64,000 nucleotides of DNA. Source: Actinomycetes bacterium. GTDB lineage: Bacteria; Actinomycetota; Acidimicrobiia; Acidimicrobiales; JABEUL01. Location of the stretch: NCBI GenBank assembly GCA_021852345.1, contig JAJZNL010000001.1, positions 1 through 64,000 on the forward strand, read 5' to 3'. Below, piece by piece: positions 1 to 8,527 of this stretch (within the stretch, counting starts at the first letter, position 1; each line of letters opens with the position of its first letter). The position numbers were made by a program, and so were the translations under genes. The notes beneath the pieces are model-generated. The model was given only the letters and a program-made list of their open reading frames with translations, did not search any database and was not told the DNA's origin.

Positions 1-130
1 GTTGGGTTGAACTATTAGCCAAAGTCTGCGCCATTCTTTCTCCGTTACTATTATACACAAAGGTACTTGAATAGCTTGGGTTTTGATTGCTACAGTTATA
101 TCCCAAAGTATTTGGAGTTGTAATACAGAA
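1..130 (-). pseudogene. RHS/YD-repeat-like fragment at window edge
   Basis: On the minus strand a frame opens right after a TAG stop (131-133) and runs off the left edge without another stop. Its 43 codons include SYSSTFVYNSNGERMAQTLA, which resembles the Y-[DN]-x-x-G-x-R core of RHS/YD repeats. There is no convincing start codon or ribosome site at the 5' end, so this is either the decayed or frameshifted end of a gene or a fragment of a larger broken RHS gene. The rest lies outside the window. The call rests only on motif resemblance over a short stretch. Confidence 0.3.
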
Positions 131-183
131 CTATACCAAAAGTTTCAAGGTCAAAATAATATAAATTAATTTATGGATTTTCC

Positions 184-810
184 CTATTGAGATGGAGGTT
201 GTCCATTCGGTCCTGGCGGTGGTCCCTGAGGTGGATACTGCTGTGGTCCCTGAGGCGGATATTGTGGTGGATACTGCTGTGGATATTGCGCCGGTCCTGG
301 CGGTGGTCCCTGAGGTGGATACTGCTGTGGTCCCTGAGGTATATATTGTGGCGGATACTGCTGTGGACTGGGTTGGGGGTAATTTCCGGATCCATATAAA
401 TTTCCACTACCGTAAGTATTTCCGGCCGTTAAACTTTCATTATACTTGGACTTACCGAAACCCAAGACTGGATAAAAAATGAATGGCAGAAAAACCAGAC
501 CGACACCAAATCCGGTTGATTTGTTAAAAGCTTTAGCTATGTCAAAACACATTGTCAAATAAACAATTATACTTACAATGGGTACCAGTAATAGAATAAA
601 CCACTGCGTAGGTCGCCGTGCCACCTTCGTAAAAATATAAAAGTTATATATTGGAATAATAGCAGCCCATCGAGGTTGATTTGCTTTAGCAAATACCGCC
701 CACCATGAAATTATTTGTATAACAAAAATTGCAATATATATAAAAACAACTAGAGACATTCCCGCTGCACTGCTAGCTGAATTTGTGACAGCAAGTACAC
801 TTGTGAGCAT
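184..810 (-). CDS. DUF5684-type membrane protein with Pro/Gln-rich tail
   Basis: Product is 208 aa. Three hydrophobic segments lie at about 18-38, 70-87 and 100-117, and between them is WWAVFAKANQPRWAAIIPIY, typical of the DUF5684 family (small membrane proteins, some fused to or beside signal peptidases). From about residue 130 the protein changes to a Gly/Tyr then Pro/Gln tail made of PPQY, PPQG and PQQYPPQGPPPG units, probably disordered. The start is well supported by a GGAGGAG ribosome site 7 bases before ATG. The cellular role is unknown; membrane location is inferred from the segments. Confidence 0.75.
   Translation of the reverse strand: MLTSVLAVTNSASSAAGMSLVVFIYIAIFVIQIISWWAVFAKANQPRWAAIIPIYNFYIFTKVARRPTQWFILLLVPIVSIIVYLTMCFDIAKAFNKSTGFGVGLVFLPFIFYPVLGFGKSKYNESLTAGNTYGSGNLYGSGNYPQPSPQQYPPQYIPQGPQQYPPQGPPPGPAQYPQQYPPQYPPQGPQQYPPQGPPPGPNGQPPSQ
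195..372. repeat. Degenerate tandem repeat coding the Pro/Gln tail
   Basis: On the plus strand units such as GGTCCCTGAGG-GGATA-TG and GGATACTGCTGTGG recur with irregular spacing, encoding PPQ, QYPPQG and GPPPG repeats of the protein read on the minus strand. This kind of array changes length easily by slippage. Confidence 0.7.
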
Positions 811-1067
811 TTAATTACTCCTCCTTCCTATGTCTTTAACGAACACAGAATATTTATATTAAGGCAAGTATATCACTATAGAAGTCATTGGCACTAGGTC
901 TATTTAAAACTTTCCAATAATTTACTTAATTTAGCTATAATCCAGAAATTGAATTCGTGACTGCGTTCAATTTGAATTGCCGATTCGTTCTTTGGCGTAA
1001 ATTGAATTTATAGTATGGATAAAGCGGATAACCTAAGTTTAAGTTTTAGGTGAAAATTGCTTATAGA

Positions 1068-2162
1068 CTAAGTTGCTAACGTCATTGCCTTGCTCTCTTC
1101 GAGAGTTAAATCCTCTCCAAAACTCTTACATAAGCTTTCCAATTTGGCTGCTATAAATTTAAATTCAACATTTAAATTTATAGATTTTAAACTGATAGCA
1201 TTTCCATCCATAATGTATGCTGAGTCGGGTTGAATTTCTTCATCGGTATGTGCATAAAGCAGCACTCCTGAAACCCTTCCTGTATGATTAACGTCTTGGT
1301 TTTTGACATAAGAATAGATTTGATACAAATTGTTGGAATTAAATTTCGGTTGGCCGCTATAATTATGAGAACTGTAAATATCGGCATAAAACTTCGTATC
1401 TATAATGAGAATCTTGTCCTCATTTTTTAGGGTTATGTCGGTCTTCATCTTTGGAAGAAATTCATCGCCGGTTTTCCCATTTAAATCCCAATTTATGATA
1501 GTTGATACGGGGCTGAATTCTGGATGATGTTTTTGAAACCAACCCAGTACGAATCTTTCGAACAAACGATACATTTGTTCCTCTTGAATCCAGTCCAACA
1601 GTTTATAACTACCCGCTTCAGTCTGTTGAAGTAATCCCCTTACAACTAAAGCACAAATTCCAATCAGCATTTCATAAGATGCATTAAATCGATGATAGGC
1701 AATTGTATTAAATAACGCAGATGAAAGCGAGATATCTTTTACCATAGAGAGATAGTCCAACAGTAAACGAATTTCTTTTCTTATTTCGGATTTTACGTAG
1801 CCATTTCGTAGCAAAAGCAACATTGTTGCTTTTATTATCTGGTTGTGAACGTTATCTTCCTTAAATTCGTCATAGCTGCATACCAACCGGCGAGTCGGAA
1901 TAGTTTGCATTTTTAATGATTCAGAAAGAAGTAACTTACCTTTGATTTGGCTAAGCACTTCTTCAGTCTGACTGTAAGAACGATAAAGACCTTTTTTGAA
2001 TTGATCAGAAACGGCAAGAACGATAATTTTAGCCAGCAGATCATGAATGTGATCAAATTCTTCAGTTCCGGCATTTATGGTCTCAGGATCTCTTAGGCCA
2101 GTATAGGCATAGGCCAACATGTAATAGATATTTTTGATTTTTATTCTATTTGTTTCATTCAT
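1068..2162 (-). CDS. mcrC: McrC-family nuclease subunit of an McrBC-type system
   Basis: Product is 364 aa, normal for the short McrC/LlaJI.2 class. It starts with an IYYMLAYAY motif typical of McrC. The C-terminal half carries a PD-(D/E)xK nuclease core: PKMKTDITL at about residues 238-246, followed by ILIIDTKFY at about 252-260, giving the D...(D)xK pair. In the known family McrC is the endonuclease driven by the McrB AAA+ ring. Its ATG overlaps the TGA of the upstream mcrB-like gene by 4 bases, so the two are translationally coupled. Family assignment is firm; the DNA target is unknown. Confidence 0.9.
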   Translation of the reverse strand: MNETNRIKIKNIYYMLAYAYTGLRDPETINAGTEEFDHIHDLLAKIIVLAVSDQFKKGLYRSYSQTEEVLSQIKGKLLLSESLKMQTIPTRRLVCSYDEFKEDNVHNQIIKATMLLLLRNGYVKSEIRKEIRLLLDYLSMVKDISLSSALFNTIAYHRFNASYEMLIGICALVVRGLLQQTEAGSYKLLDWIQEEQMYRLFERFVLGWFQKHHPEFSPVSTIINWDLNGKTGDEFLPKMKTDITLKNEDKILIIDTKFYADIYSSHNYSGQPKFNSNNLYQIYSYVKNQDVNHTGRVSGVLLYAHTDEEIQPDSAYIMDGNAISLKSINLNVEFKFIAAKLESLCKSFGEDLTLEESKAMTLAT

Positions 2163-4456
2163 GTTATGGATTTCTTCAGTTTATTAATCCACTCTTGACA
2201 GCTAAGTTTGTCATCGAACCAATATTCTTCAATTAATGGTTTAAGTTCGTATTCGACTACCGATTTAATTGCTTCAGTTTTATTTTCTTGAGTCATCACG
2301 CCGTTGATACCAAGAAAGTAGCTGTGTCCTATTTGAAAACCGTTTCCCAATGACCTATCGGCAGATATTGCTATGTTCAGTCTCTTAATTTCCTCGATCA
2401 ACGAATCAAACAATTTGCTTTGGATTTTCTCTTGCTCACGTTTAAAACCAATTGAATCAAATGCAGGTTCAATATCTACAAATGCAAATCTGCGCCTCAA
2501 GGCGTAATCTATCATTGCAAGACTTCTGTCAGCAGTATTCATCAAACCTAATATATAGACGTTGTCAGGTACATAGAATTGTTCGTCTCTGTAAATAAGC
2601 CGAGTTGCATATCTAGCTTCTCGCTTGTCTGATTCGATAAGCATTAAAAGTTCACCGAATATTTTGCTTAGATTTCCACGATTAATTTCATCAATTATGA
2701 AGAAATATTTATCGTAAGGATTGTCTCTGGCTATTTTACACATACTATAAAACGGACCTTCTACCAACTTAAATCCGTCTGCATCCGGTCTATAGCCCAT
2801 AACAAAGTCTTCGTAACTGTAGCTTTGGTGAAACTGAACCAATTCAACATTGCTTTTGTCTTGTTTACCGATGATCGAATATGCCAATCGAATTGCCGCA
2901 AAGGTTTTTCCGACTCCAGGAGGCCCCTGAAGAATTAAATTCTTCTTACGAAACAATATCTCACACAGCTCATTGTATTTCTTTTCATCCATAAACACTT
3001 CGTCAAGAAAGCTAGCTTTAGAATAAGAATCGGCCGCCGCCAAAACCATAGAGGTCTCATCGGATATCATTCTTTCCATTTCCAATACTTCATCTGAAGA
3101 AACAGCAAAAATAATTCCCCAATTTGACATTCTGGAACCAAGAGCTTGCGTTATGGGGTCTTCTTTCAATAACTGTTCGGGCAATACGGAATCTTTAAGG
3201 TTAGAAATAATTTTGATTTTGACTTTTTTAGTTTCGTTCGGAGATTCTGATTCAATTAAATCACTTGAAATTTCACCCCTACAAATTATTCCATCATCTC
3301 TGCCGTAACGATAGATATAAACTTTATCACCAAGTCTTATATCTTCTTCGTATCGATTAACTTTTGCAAGGAATTCGCCATCGGTATTGAGTTCCTGGAT
3401 TTCTAATGTTTTTTCGGCGCTTATTTGAAATATCCAAGCCGATATATCGTATGTATTCTCGACAGGCGTTTCATCCGGCAGGGTGCGGAGTAATTCACCA
3501 GTTTTAACGTCCCAAAATTTAATGTCCCAGATTCCAATTTCATTTTGATAGCTTGCGACTACAATACTGCTATTATCTTCGTCGAATGTGACAGAAAATA
3601 CATGACTGTGGCGGATATCAACGGTTTGAATTAATTCACCGGAGTTTACATTCCGAACGCAAACCAGACCATCCCATCCCCCCGAAACCATATAATTACC
3701 GTTTTGGCTAAAATCAATTGACACTATTGCCATGTGATTGTGACCAGGAATCTCATGGAGCAATTTACCGGATTTAGTGTCCCAAATACACAGAGTGCCT
3801 TCGCCGTTACCAGTAGCTAAATATTCATCATTTTTACTAAATGCGACACCATGAATATTCTTATTGGTATCGCCCATTAACGTACGAAACAAATATCCGG
3901 TTTTAACATCCCAAATCCGAAGCGTATCGTCGCCTCCGTCGGCGGCGAGATAATTACCATCGTGACTGAAAGCAAGCGCCTCAATTCGTTTAGGTTTAGT
4001 TCGTTTATCCCTATCACCCACTAATGTTTGGATTAATTCTCCTGACTCGGTATTCCAAATCCGAAGCGCACCATTTGTAGCACCACACGCCAGAAAGTTG
4101 CCATCATGACTAAATTCAATTGACCAGACCTTAGCCGTATGACCTGACAATAAATTAAGCAGGTCACCAGATTTAGTGTCCCAAAGGTAAATCGTTCGAT
4201 CTAGCCGATCACGAAATCCCACCGCTATGTAATTTCCATTTGGGCTGAAAACAGCCTTAGGCGAGTTACCTGAACCTGGCAACGAATAAATCTGCTCAAG
4301 AGAATCTGCTACATCAATATGAATTGAAGAATCCTTATATAAGGCCACACAATTATTCTTGTTAGAATATCCAACCAATTTATTGGAAGTTACACCGTAA
4401 TCAGATTCAACTTCCAATTCATCTGCAGCATTTGACTCACTAATATCTTCTGACAT
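2159..4456 (-). CDS. WD40-EVE-McrB AAA+ fusion (motor/specificity subunit)
   Basis: Product is 765 aa. Residues about 28-325 form six clear WD40 blades plus a weaker first one (repeated FS-DGNYLA...LRIWDVKTGxLxxTL, spaced about 42 residues), a likely seven-bladed propeller. Residues about 340-460 match an EVE domain as found in other McrB proteins (AWIFQISAEK, then VNRYEEDIRLGDKVYIYRYG and DDGIICRGE). Residues about 490-765 are the McrB motor: Walker A GPPGVGKT (511-518), Walker B FFIIDEINRG (585-594) and the McrB signature MNTADRSLAMIDYALRRRF (639-657). A ribosome site AAAGGAAAGC precedes ATG. Known McrB proteins use GTP and recognise modified DNA through N-terminal domains; the WD40 part replaces or adds to that here. 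Target and trigger are unknown. Confidence 0.9.
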   Translation of the reverse strand: MSEDISESNAADELEVESDYGVTSNKLVGYSNKNNCVALYKDSSIHIDVADSLEQIYSLPGSGNSPKAVFSPNGNYIAVGFRDRLDRTIYLWDTKSGDLLNLLSGHTAKVWSIEFSHDGNFLACGATNGALRIWNTESGELIQTLVGDRDKRTKPKRIEALAFSHDGNYLAADGGDDTLRIWDVKTGYLFRTLMGDTNKNIHGVAFSKNDEYLATGNGEGTLCIWDTKSGKLLHEIPGHNHMAIVSIDFSQNGNYMVSGGWDGLVCVRNVNSGELIQTVDIRHSHVFSVTFDEDNSSIVVASYQNEIGIWDIKFWDVKTGELLRTLPDETPVENTYDISAWIFQISAEKTLEIQELNTDGEFLAKVNRYEEDIRLGDKVYIYRYGRDDGIICRGEISSDLIESESPNETKKVKIKIISNLKDSVLPEQLLKEDPITQALGSRMSNWGIIFAVSSDEVLEMERMISDETSMVLAAADSYSKASFLDEVFMDEKKYNELCEILFRKKNLILQGPPGVGKTFAAIRLAYSIIGKQDKSNVELVQFHQSYSYEDFVMGYRPDADGFKLVEGPFYSMCKIARDNPYDKYFFIIDEINRGNLSKIFGELLMLIESDKREARYATRLIYRDEQFYVPDNVYILGLMNTADRSLAMIDYALRRRFAFVDIEPAFDSIGFKREQEKIQSKLFDSLIEEIKRLNIAISADRSLGNGFQIGHSYFLGINGVMTQENKTEAIKSVVEYELKPLIEEYWFDDKLSCQEWINKLKKSIT

Positions 4457-4600
4457 GCTTTCCTTTTTCTAACTTGTCAATGTGTCAACTTATAACTAAC
4501 AGCTGACACTTATTGTTCATCTTTTAATATCCAGTGTTTTAATTTTTAGTTCGCGAAAATTTTATTTTAAACCACGTCGTATCGGTTTTAAGGGGAGGGG

Positions 4601-4852
4601 TTAGTCATCGTCGTTTTCGCTACGCAAAGTAAAAAACCTTTCAAACAATTGACTCAAAAGAGTAATGACTCTCTGCTTCTTCACACTGTGTCCACTGTCT
4701 TCAGAAAATCTTGAAACCGGCGGTAAAACTTTGGTTATTTCGGTCCCCAAATCAGACATCTGTTTATTTTTAAAGGACTTAGACATAAATTTTTTTGTTT
4801 CTTTAGCATTTAAGCTTTCTTCTTCTATTATTTGGCCTAACTCAACTTTTAG
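4601..4852 (-). pseudogene. hsdR: C-terminal remnant of type I restriction HsdR
   Basis: The minus strand reads LGQIIEEESLNAKETKKF and then GTEITKVLPPVSRFSEDSG and KKQRVITLLSQLFERFF before the stop. This is the typical tail of type I restriction R subunits (..EE-L-PEETKKF..., LPPVSRF, KK--V---L--FFE-FF). Only about 84 codons remain and the frame is closed upstream by TGA at 4853-4855, so motor and nuclease domains are gone. It directly abuts a remnant of hsdM, so a large internal deletion joined the two. Recognition is from remembered family motifs. Confidence 0.7.
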
Positions 4853-5028
4853 TCAGTTATCTATATATTCTTTCCATTCCCGTATGAATCTATAGAAAAG
4901 AATCCTGTAGTCTGCCCCAATACATAACTTTTAAAATCCCATCCGTCAACGCTTCCGCGAAGATCATTGGCTATTCTCCAAATGGTTCTATGAAGTTCTG
5001 CTCTTTAAATTTCTTTATCTTTATTCAT
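4853..5028 (-). pseudogene. hsdM: N-terminal remnant of type I methyltransferase HsdM
   Basis: From an ATG at 5026-5028 the minus strand reads MNKDKEI, then TAA (5005-5007), then RAELHRTIWRIANDLRG and VDGWDFKSYVLG, the characteristic HsdM start. A frame change near 4905-4915 then gives LFYRFIREWKEYIDN, matching the next HsdM segment (LFYRFISEN...YIN), ended by TGA at 4853-4855. So there are two nonsense codons and one frameshift in about 170 bases. It joins directly to the HsdR tail, showing that most of hsdM, hsdS and hsdR was lost. Confidence 0.7.
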
Positions 5029-5240
5029 TAATAATTCTTTCTAATATTGACTTACGAATTACAGCTGCTACAATCGTAATTTTTTCAAACTCTCTCCAAT
5101 TCAACAGCACGGACACAGCGTCTCTTAAAGAAGGTCCATGACGTCGTAATTTATTTACCTCAAATTAAGTTCTTCTAAACAATTAAATCTCAGAGCCATA
5201 TAAGCTAAATTCAATGACGGTTTCAATATAAAGAATGCCT
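5021..5240 (-). pseudogene. Degenerate coding-like stretch upstream of the hsdM remnant
   Basis: The minus strand shows a protein-like reading LNLAYMALRFNCLEELN in one frame, closed by a stop near 5165, and continues in another frame as NKLRRHGPSLRDAVSVLL, then NWREFEKITIVAAVIRKSI and ERIINE before TAA at 5021-5023. The two halves read as one protein if a single frameshift is repaired. The end overlaps the hsdM start by a few bases, as in an operon. I do not recognise the family. Confidence 0.3.
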
Positions 5241-5433
5241 ATCACCAACCGCGACTATAATTTTACAACAAAGGTGTGTCGTCAAACCGGGAATACGAGA
5301 TCACGTGAACTTCAAAGTTCCAAAATGGCAAATAGGTTTCACTTTAAAATGAGCGATAATTATAAATTGAAACAACAACTTTTCACAAATGCGGAATTGC
5401 TAATATTTTCATGCTAAAAATTGAGATGTTAGG

Positions 5434-5439
5434 TATAAT
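5434..5439 (+). promoter_or_regulatory. -10 element TATAAT implying a leaderless transcript
   Basis: A perfect TATAAT ends 6 bases before the ATG at 5446. Transcription would start at or next to the A of the start codon, leaving no room for a ribosome site. No good -35 sits 17 bases upstream. Confidence 0.6.
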
Positions 5440-5445
5440 AGTACT

Positions 5446-7047
5446 ATGAATCAACAGAATGATCCCAAGAGACAAGTCCCACCGGGTTGGTATCCAGATC
5501 AGATAGACCCCAGTATACTTCGCTGGTGGGATGGAATTAATTGGACACCGTCAACAACACCAATTGGATCACCTCCCAGTTCGGGACCACCGAACACAGA
5601 TTATAAAATAAACAACGAACCTCAACAACATCTATCGGACAAGGCAAAAAGTTTATTCGGTGGTAAAAAGAATCTTGAAGAAGAAGTGGCTAATCTCCGA
5701 CAGCAATTGTCGGCATTAGGAATTTACGAAATCGAATCTTTAAAACTTCAACTAAACGATCTAAGAGTCCAAGTTTTAAGTTTGAGTAACGAAAGAGCGG
5801 CCCTTTACACTGAAATTGGTCCACTCAAACAAGAAGTCGAGAAAAACAGACAAGAAAAACAAGAACTAGAGCAATTGCGAAGCCAAGCAAATTTCTTGAG
5901 AGATGAAAAAACTAGATTAGATTACGAGCTTAGCCAAATGAGCAATAATGCCACTGAAATATACAAAATAAAAGCCGAACTTGAGAAATTGCGTACTACC
6001 GTAGTTGAAGTGAGAGAAACTGCTATTTTGCAGGAAGTTGGAATCTATTCATATAGACATCCGCTGGACGGCGCTCCCGCCTACAAAGCCAAACTAACGA
6101 CGATTCAAAAGAATATTAAGGACTCAGTTGCTGCAGGATCAGCAATATTAAGTACGACTCAATGGACAGTTAATGGCTCAACTAAAGATGGCATGAAAAT
6201 GGTAAAAGATCTTTCAAAACTTATGTTACGCGCATACAATAATGAAGTAGACAATGCCGTTAGATCCATGAAACCGTATACGTTGGAATCATCTATTGCC
6301 CGTCTAGAGAAAGCCCGCGAAACGATTGTAAAATTAGGTGCGACCATGAATATTAGAGTGTCTGATCATTATCATTCACTTAGAATTCAAGAACTTGAAT
6401 ATACCGCAGACTATCTAGCAAAAGTTGCAGAAGAGAAGGAACGTCAACGAGCAGAACGCGAACAAGCAAAAGAAGAAGAAGTTGCAAGAAGAGAATTTGA
6501 ACGCGAACAAGACCGGTTGCGCAAAGAAGAAGCACATTACGCTTCGACACTTGCAAAGCTTAAACAAGATGGCGACCTTGAAGCAGCTAGTCAAATTGAA
6601 AACAAGTTAAGTGAAATTCAAGATGCTATGGATGGGATTTCCAGAAGGGCTGCAAACATTAAAGCAGGTCATGTTTACATAATTTCAAATATCGGATCTT
6701 TCGGACCCGAAATGGTTAAAGTAGGAATGACACGACGACTGGATCCAATGGAACGTGTACACGAATTATCTGATGCGGCAGTGCCGTTTCATTACGATGT
6801 CCATGCCATAGTCTTTAGCGATGATGCAGTAGGGTTAGAAACTCACCTTCACCATGAATTAGATCAATATAGAGTTAATCTAGTAAATGCAAGACGCGAA
6901 TTCTTCAGAATTCATCCTACAGAGGTCAGGAAAATAATTGAAAGACTGGGAGAACTAATACTCGAATGGCAAGAAGAACCTGAAGCCCTCGAATGGAGGC
7001 AGAGCGAGAAAACTCGCCACGAAATGACAAACATTTCGGCAAAATAA
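5446..7047 (+). CDS. DUF2510-DUF4041-T5orf172 (GIY-YIG) protein
   Basis: Product is 533 aa. Residues 11-36 are a DUF2510 motif (PPGWYPDQIDPSILRWWDG), an actinobacterial N-terminal module. A Gln/Glu/Leu-rich coiled coil spans about 75-190, a DUF4041-like region about 190-320, a second charged coiled coil about 320-400, and a T5orf172/MUG113 domain of the GIY-YIG superfamily about 408-490, with HVYIIS, VKVGMTRRLDP..R and LETHLH as the GIY, YIG/Arg and Glu motifs. DUF4041-T5orf172 proteins are common in phages and mobile or defence loci and are presumed to act on DNA; no function is proven. There is no membrane segment. It is expressed apparently without a leader and lies alone between decayed genes. 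Confidence 0.85.
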   Translation: MNQQNDPKRQVPPGWYPDQIDPSILRWWDGINWTPSTTPIGSPPSSGPPNTDYKINNEPQQHLSDKAKSLFGGKKNLEEEVANLRQQLSALGIYEIESLKLQLNDLRVQVLSLSNERAALYTEIGPLKQEVEKNRQEKQELEQLRSQANFLRDEKTRLDYELSQMSNNATEIYKIKAELEKLRTTVVEVRETAILQEVGIYSYRHPLDGAPAYKAKLTTIQKNIKDSVAAGSAILSTTQWTVNGSTKDGMKMVKDLSKLMLRAYNNEVDNAVRSMKPYTLESSIARLEKARETIVKLGATMNIRVSDHYHSLRIQELEYTADYLAKVAEEKERQRAEREQAKEEEVARREFEREQDRLRKEEAHYASTLAKLKQDGDLEAASQIENKLSEIQDAMDGISRRAANIKAGHVYIISNIGSFGPEMVKVGMTRRLDPMERVHELSDAAVPFHYDVHAIVFSDDAVGLETHLHHELDQYRVNLVNARREFFRIHPTEVRKIIERLGELILEWQEEPEALEWRQSEKTRHEMTNISAK

Positions 7048-7414
7048 AATTTCTGTTCTCTACTAATAATCAAACTGCTTGCTGCTTCATGAACATTTTA
7101 TGCAAAAGCTAATTCGTAAATTTACTCATTGTCATGGTGCCAATTTTTAGCTGTCACCAATATCAAAATCAATTTCACACTCAAGAGTTATTGAGGGACA
7201 AGAAAATGGAATAATTTAAATGACCGATTTAGCAACTAAATTTTAAAGCACTTTTTTTGACACGAGGAGAGAATCAGACAAAGTTCAAACGTTAGAATCG
7301 ATGCGGTAATTTAATTCCTAACTTCAATTTAGGTGTTTTTGCATATCAGTTGACTATAAATGCATAACAATTAAAAGAGGGAGGGCAGCAAGGCGATAAG
7401 GGCTGCATTTTAGT
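7048..7414. other. Intergenic, no gene seen
   Basis: AT-rich stretch between the GIY-YIG gene and the Kelch remnant. I see no open frame with family features, RNA gene or strong hairpin. Confidence 0.5.
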
Positions 7415-7944
7415 ATGTTGGATGGATCACTAGTCGCACATGTGACTGTCGGTATTATAGGCATGACTGTTTACGGATCAACAACTGCCAAACACCCGAT
7501 AGCAATTCCGATAACAAGTTCTTCCGTAAGAGAAGGTACCTCAAGTGCTTATCACAAAACCACGAAACAATCAATAATGTTCGGAGGTATAGAAACGGCA
7601 AGAAACACGCCTGGAGGTACATGGATTTTTAGTGGTACCTCATGGCAACAATCAGACCCAAAAGATTCACCGTCTCCCAGAGCAGCTTGGTCCATGGCAA
7701 TTTTACATTTCAGTAATTTTAATATTTCACTTTTAAACGGTAGTAACAACTTCACAATGGTTTTATTCGGAGGTTTTCAAAATTCATATTCCCTCAATGA
7801 CACGTAGGATTGGAATGGAGTTACTTGGATTCACATTCTTGACCCTAAAATTGCTTATCCAAACGAGGAGAGTTTGCAGTTGTTTTCTTCTACAACAAGT
7901 TCCTTGTCAAATCACAGGTCTCGCCACCACAATATGCGGCAGCG
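7415..7944 (+). pseudogene. Kelch-repeat protein remnant
   Basis: Two Kelch units are readable: SSAYHKTTKQSIMFGG ... GGTWIFSGTSWQQSDP ... SPRAAWSMAI, then NFTMVLFGGFQNSYSLNDT followed by a TAG stop at 7805-7807 where the repeat expects Trp (TGG), and the match resumes in frame as DWNGVTW. Kelch units of this actinobacterial type (LFGG...NDTW-W-G-TW) usually occur in long secreted proteins. No signal peptide or ribosome site is present at the apparent start, and an in-frame TAA lies at 7397-7399, so both ends are decayed. Confidence 0.6.
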
Positions 7945-7965
7945 ATAAATCCTCTTAGCTGGCCG

Positions 7966-8384
7966 TTGAGCCCGATCGTAATAACTCCAGCGGAGCCAAC
8001 AGCCACTACAATATGTGTTCCCAGTAAACTTTCTGCAAGTTTAACCCAAATGGCCGGAGCAGGAATGGGAAGCAGTCAGCTGATAATTTCCATCAGTTCC
8101 AGTTCACCGTGCTTACTACTGGCGGGTTATCCAAACTTGAACTATTTTTCAAACACCGGCACGCTTTATCCTATAACTATTGTTCATGCAACAACAAACA
8201 TAAAGTCGTTTGCCTCAAAACATTTGCCATAGGTGACGGATTTGTAGTATCATTTTTAACTCTGCAAAGAGAGAGCGGCCCAGATTGCAGCACTATTCTT
8301 CCACTGCTTAAAATGCAATTGCCTGGCAGCTCGACTTGGATAACGGTTAAGTTTTGGTCTGAGACTTACATAATTTCATCTTAA
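7966..8384 (+). pseudogene. DUF4232-domain secreted protein remnant (frameshifted)
   Basis: One frame reads CVPSKLSASLTQMAGAGMGS, SQLIISISSSSPCLLLAGYP and NLNYFSNTG, matching DUF4232 (C---L-----GAAGS, ----FTN-S---C-L-GYPGV). It stops at 8230-8232, and the domain continues in another frame as AIGDGFVVSFLTL ... GPDCSTILPLLKMQLPG (the AGGSA-F and C-second-half motif). At least one frameshift separates the halves. The stretch follows the Kelch remnant in a third frame; they may be parts of one broken secreted protein or two neighbours. Confidence 0.5.
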
Positions 8385-8527
8385 GGGGAGTGAGGGGACA
8401 GTAGGAGTAAGTTCGTTCGAGCCCAACAACTTTGTCTTTCAATATGAATGACTAATCAGTCGCAATCGTTAATTTTAACTTAACCTGATGGAGCACACTC
8501 TTAGTTGAAAACTCTTATGACAAGCTT

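Noticed and set aside
5235..5417. Plus-strand 60-codon open frame
   Set aside because: No ribosome site, no family pattern, overlaps the decayed minus-strand stretch; composition looks non-coding.
5421..5426. TTGAGA as -35 for the GIY-YIG gene
   Set aside because: Only 7 bases separate it from TATAAT; far too short for a sigma-70-type promoter.
8405..8435. TTCGAGC resembling a tRNA T-loop
   Set aside because: No matching acceptor or anticodon arms around it.
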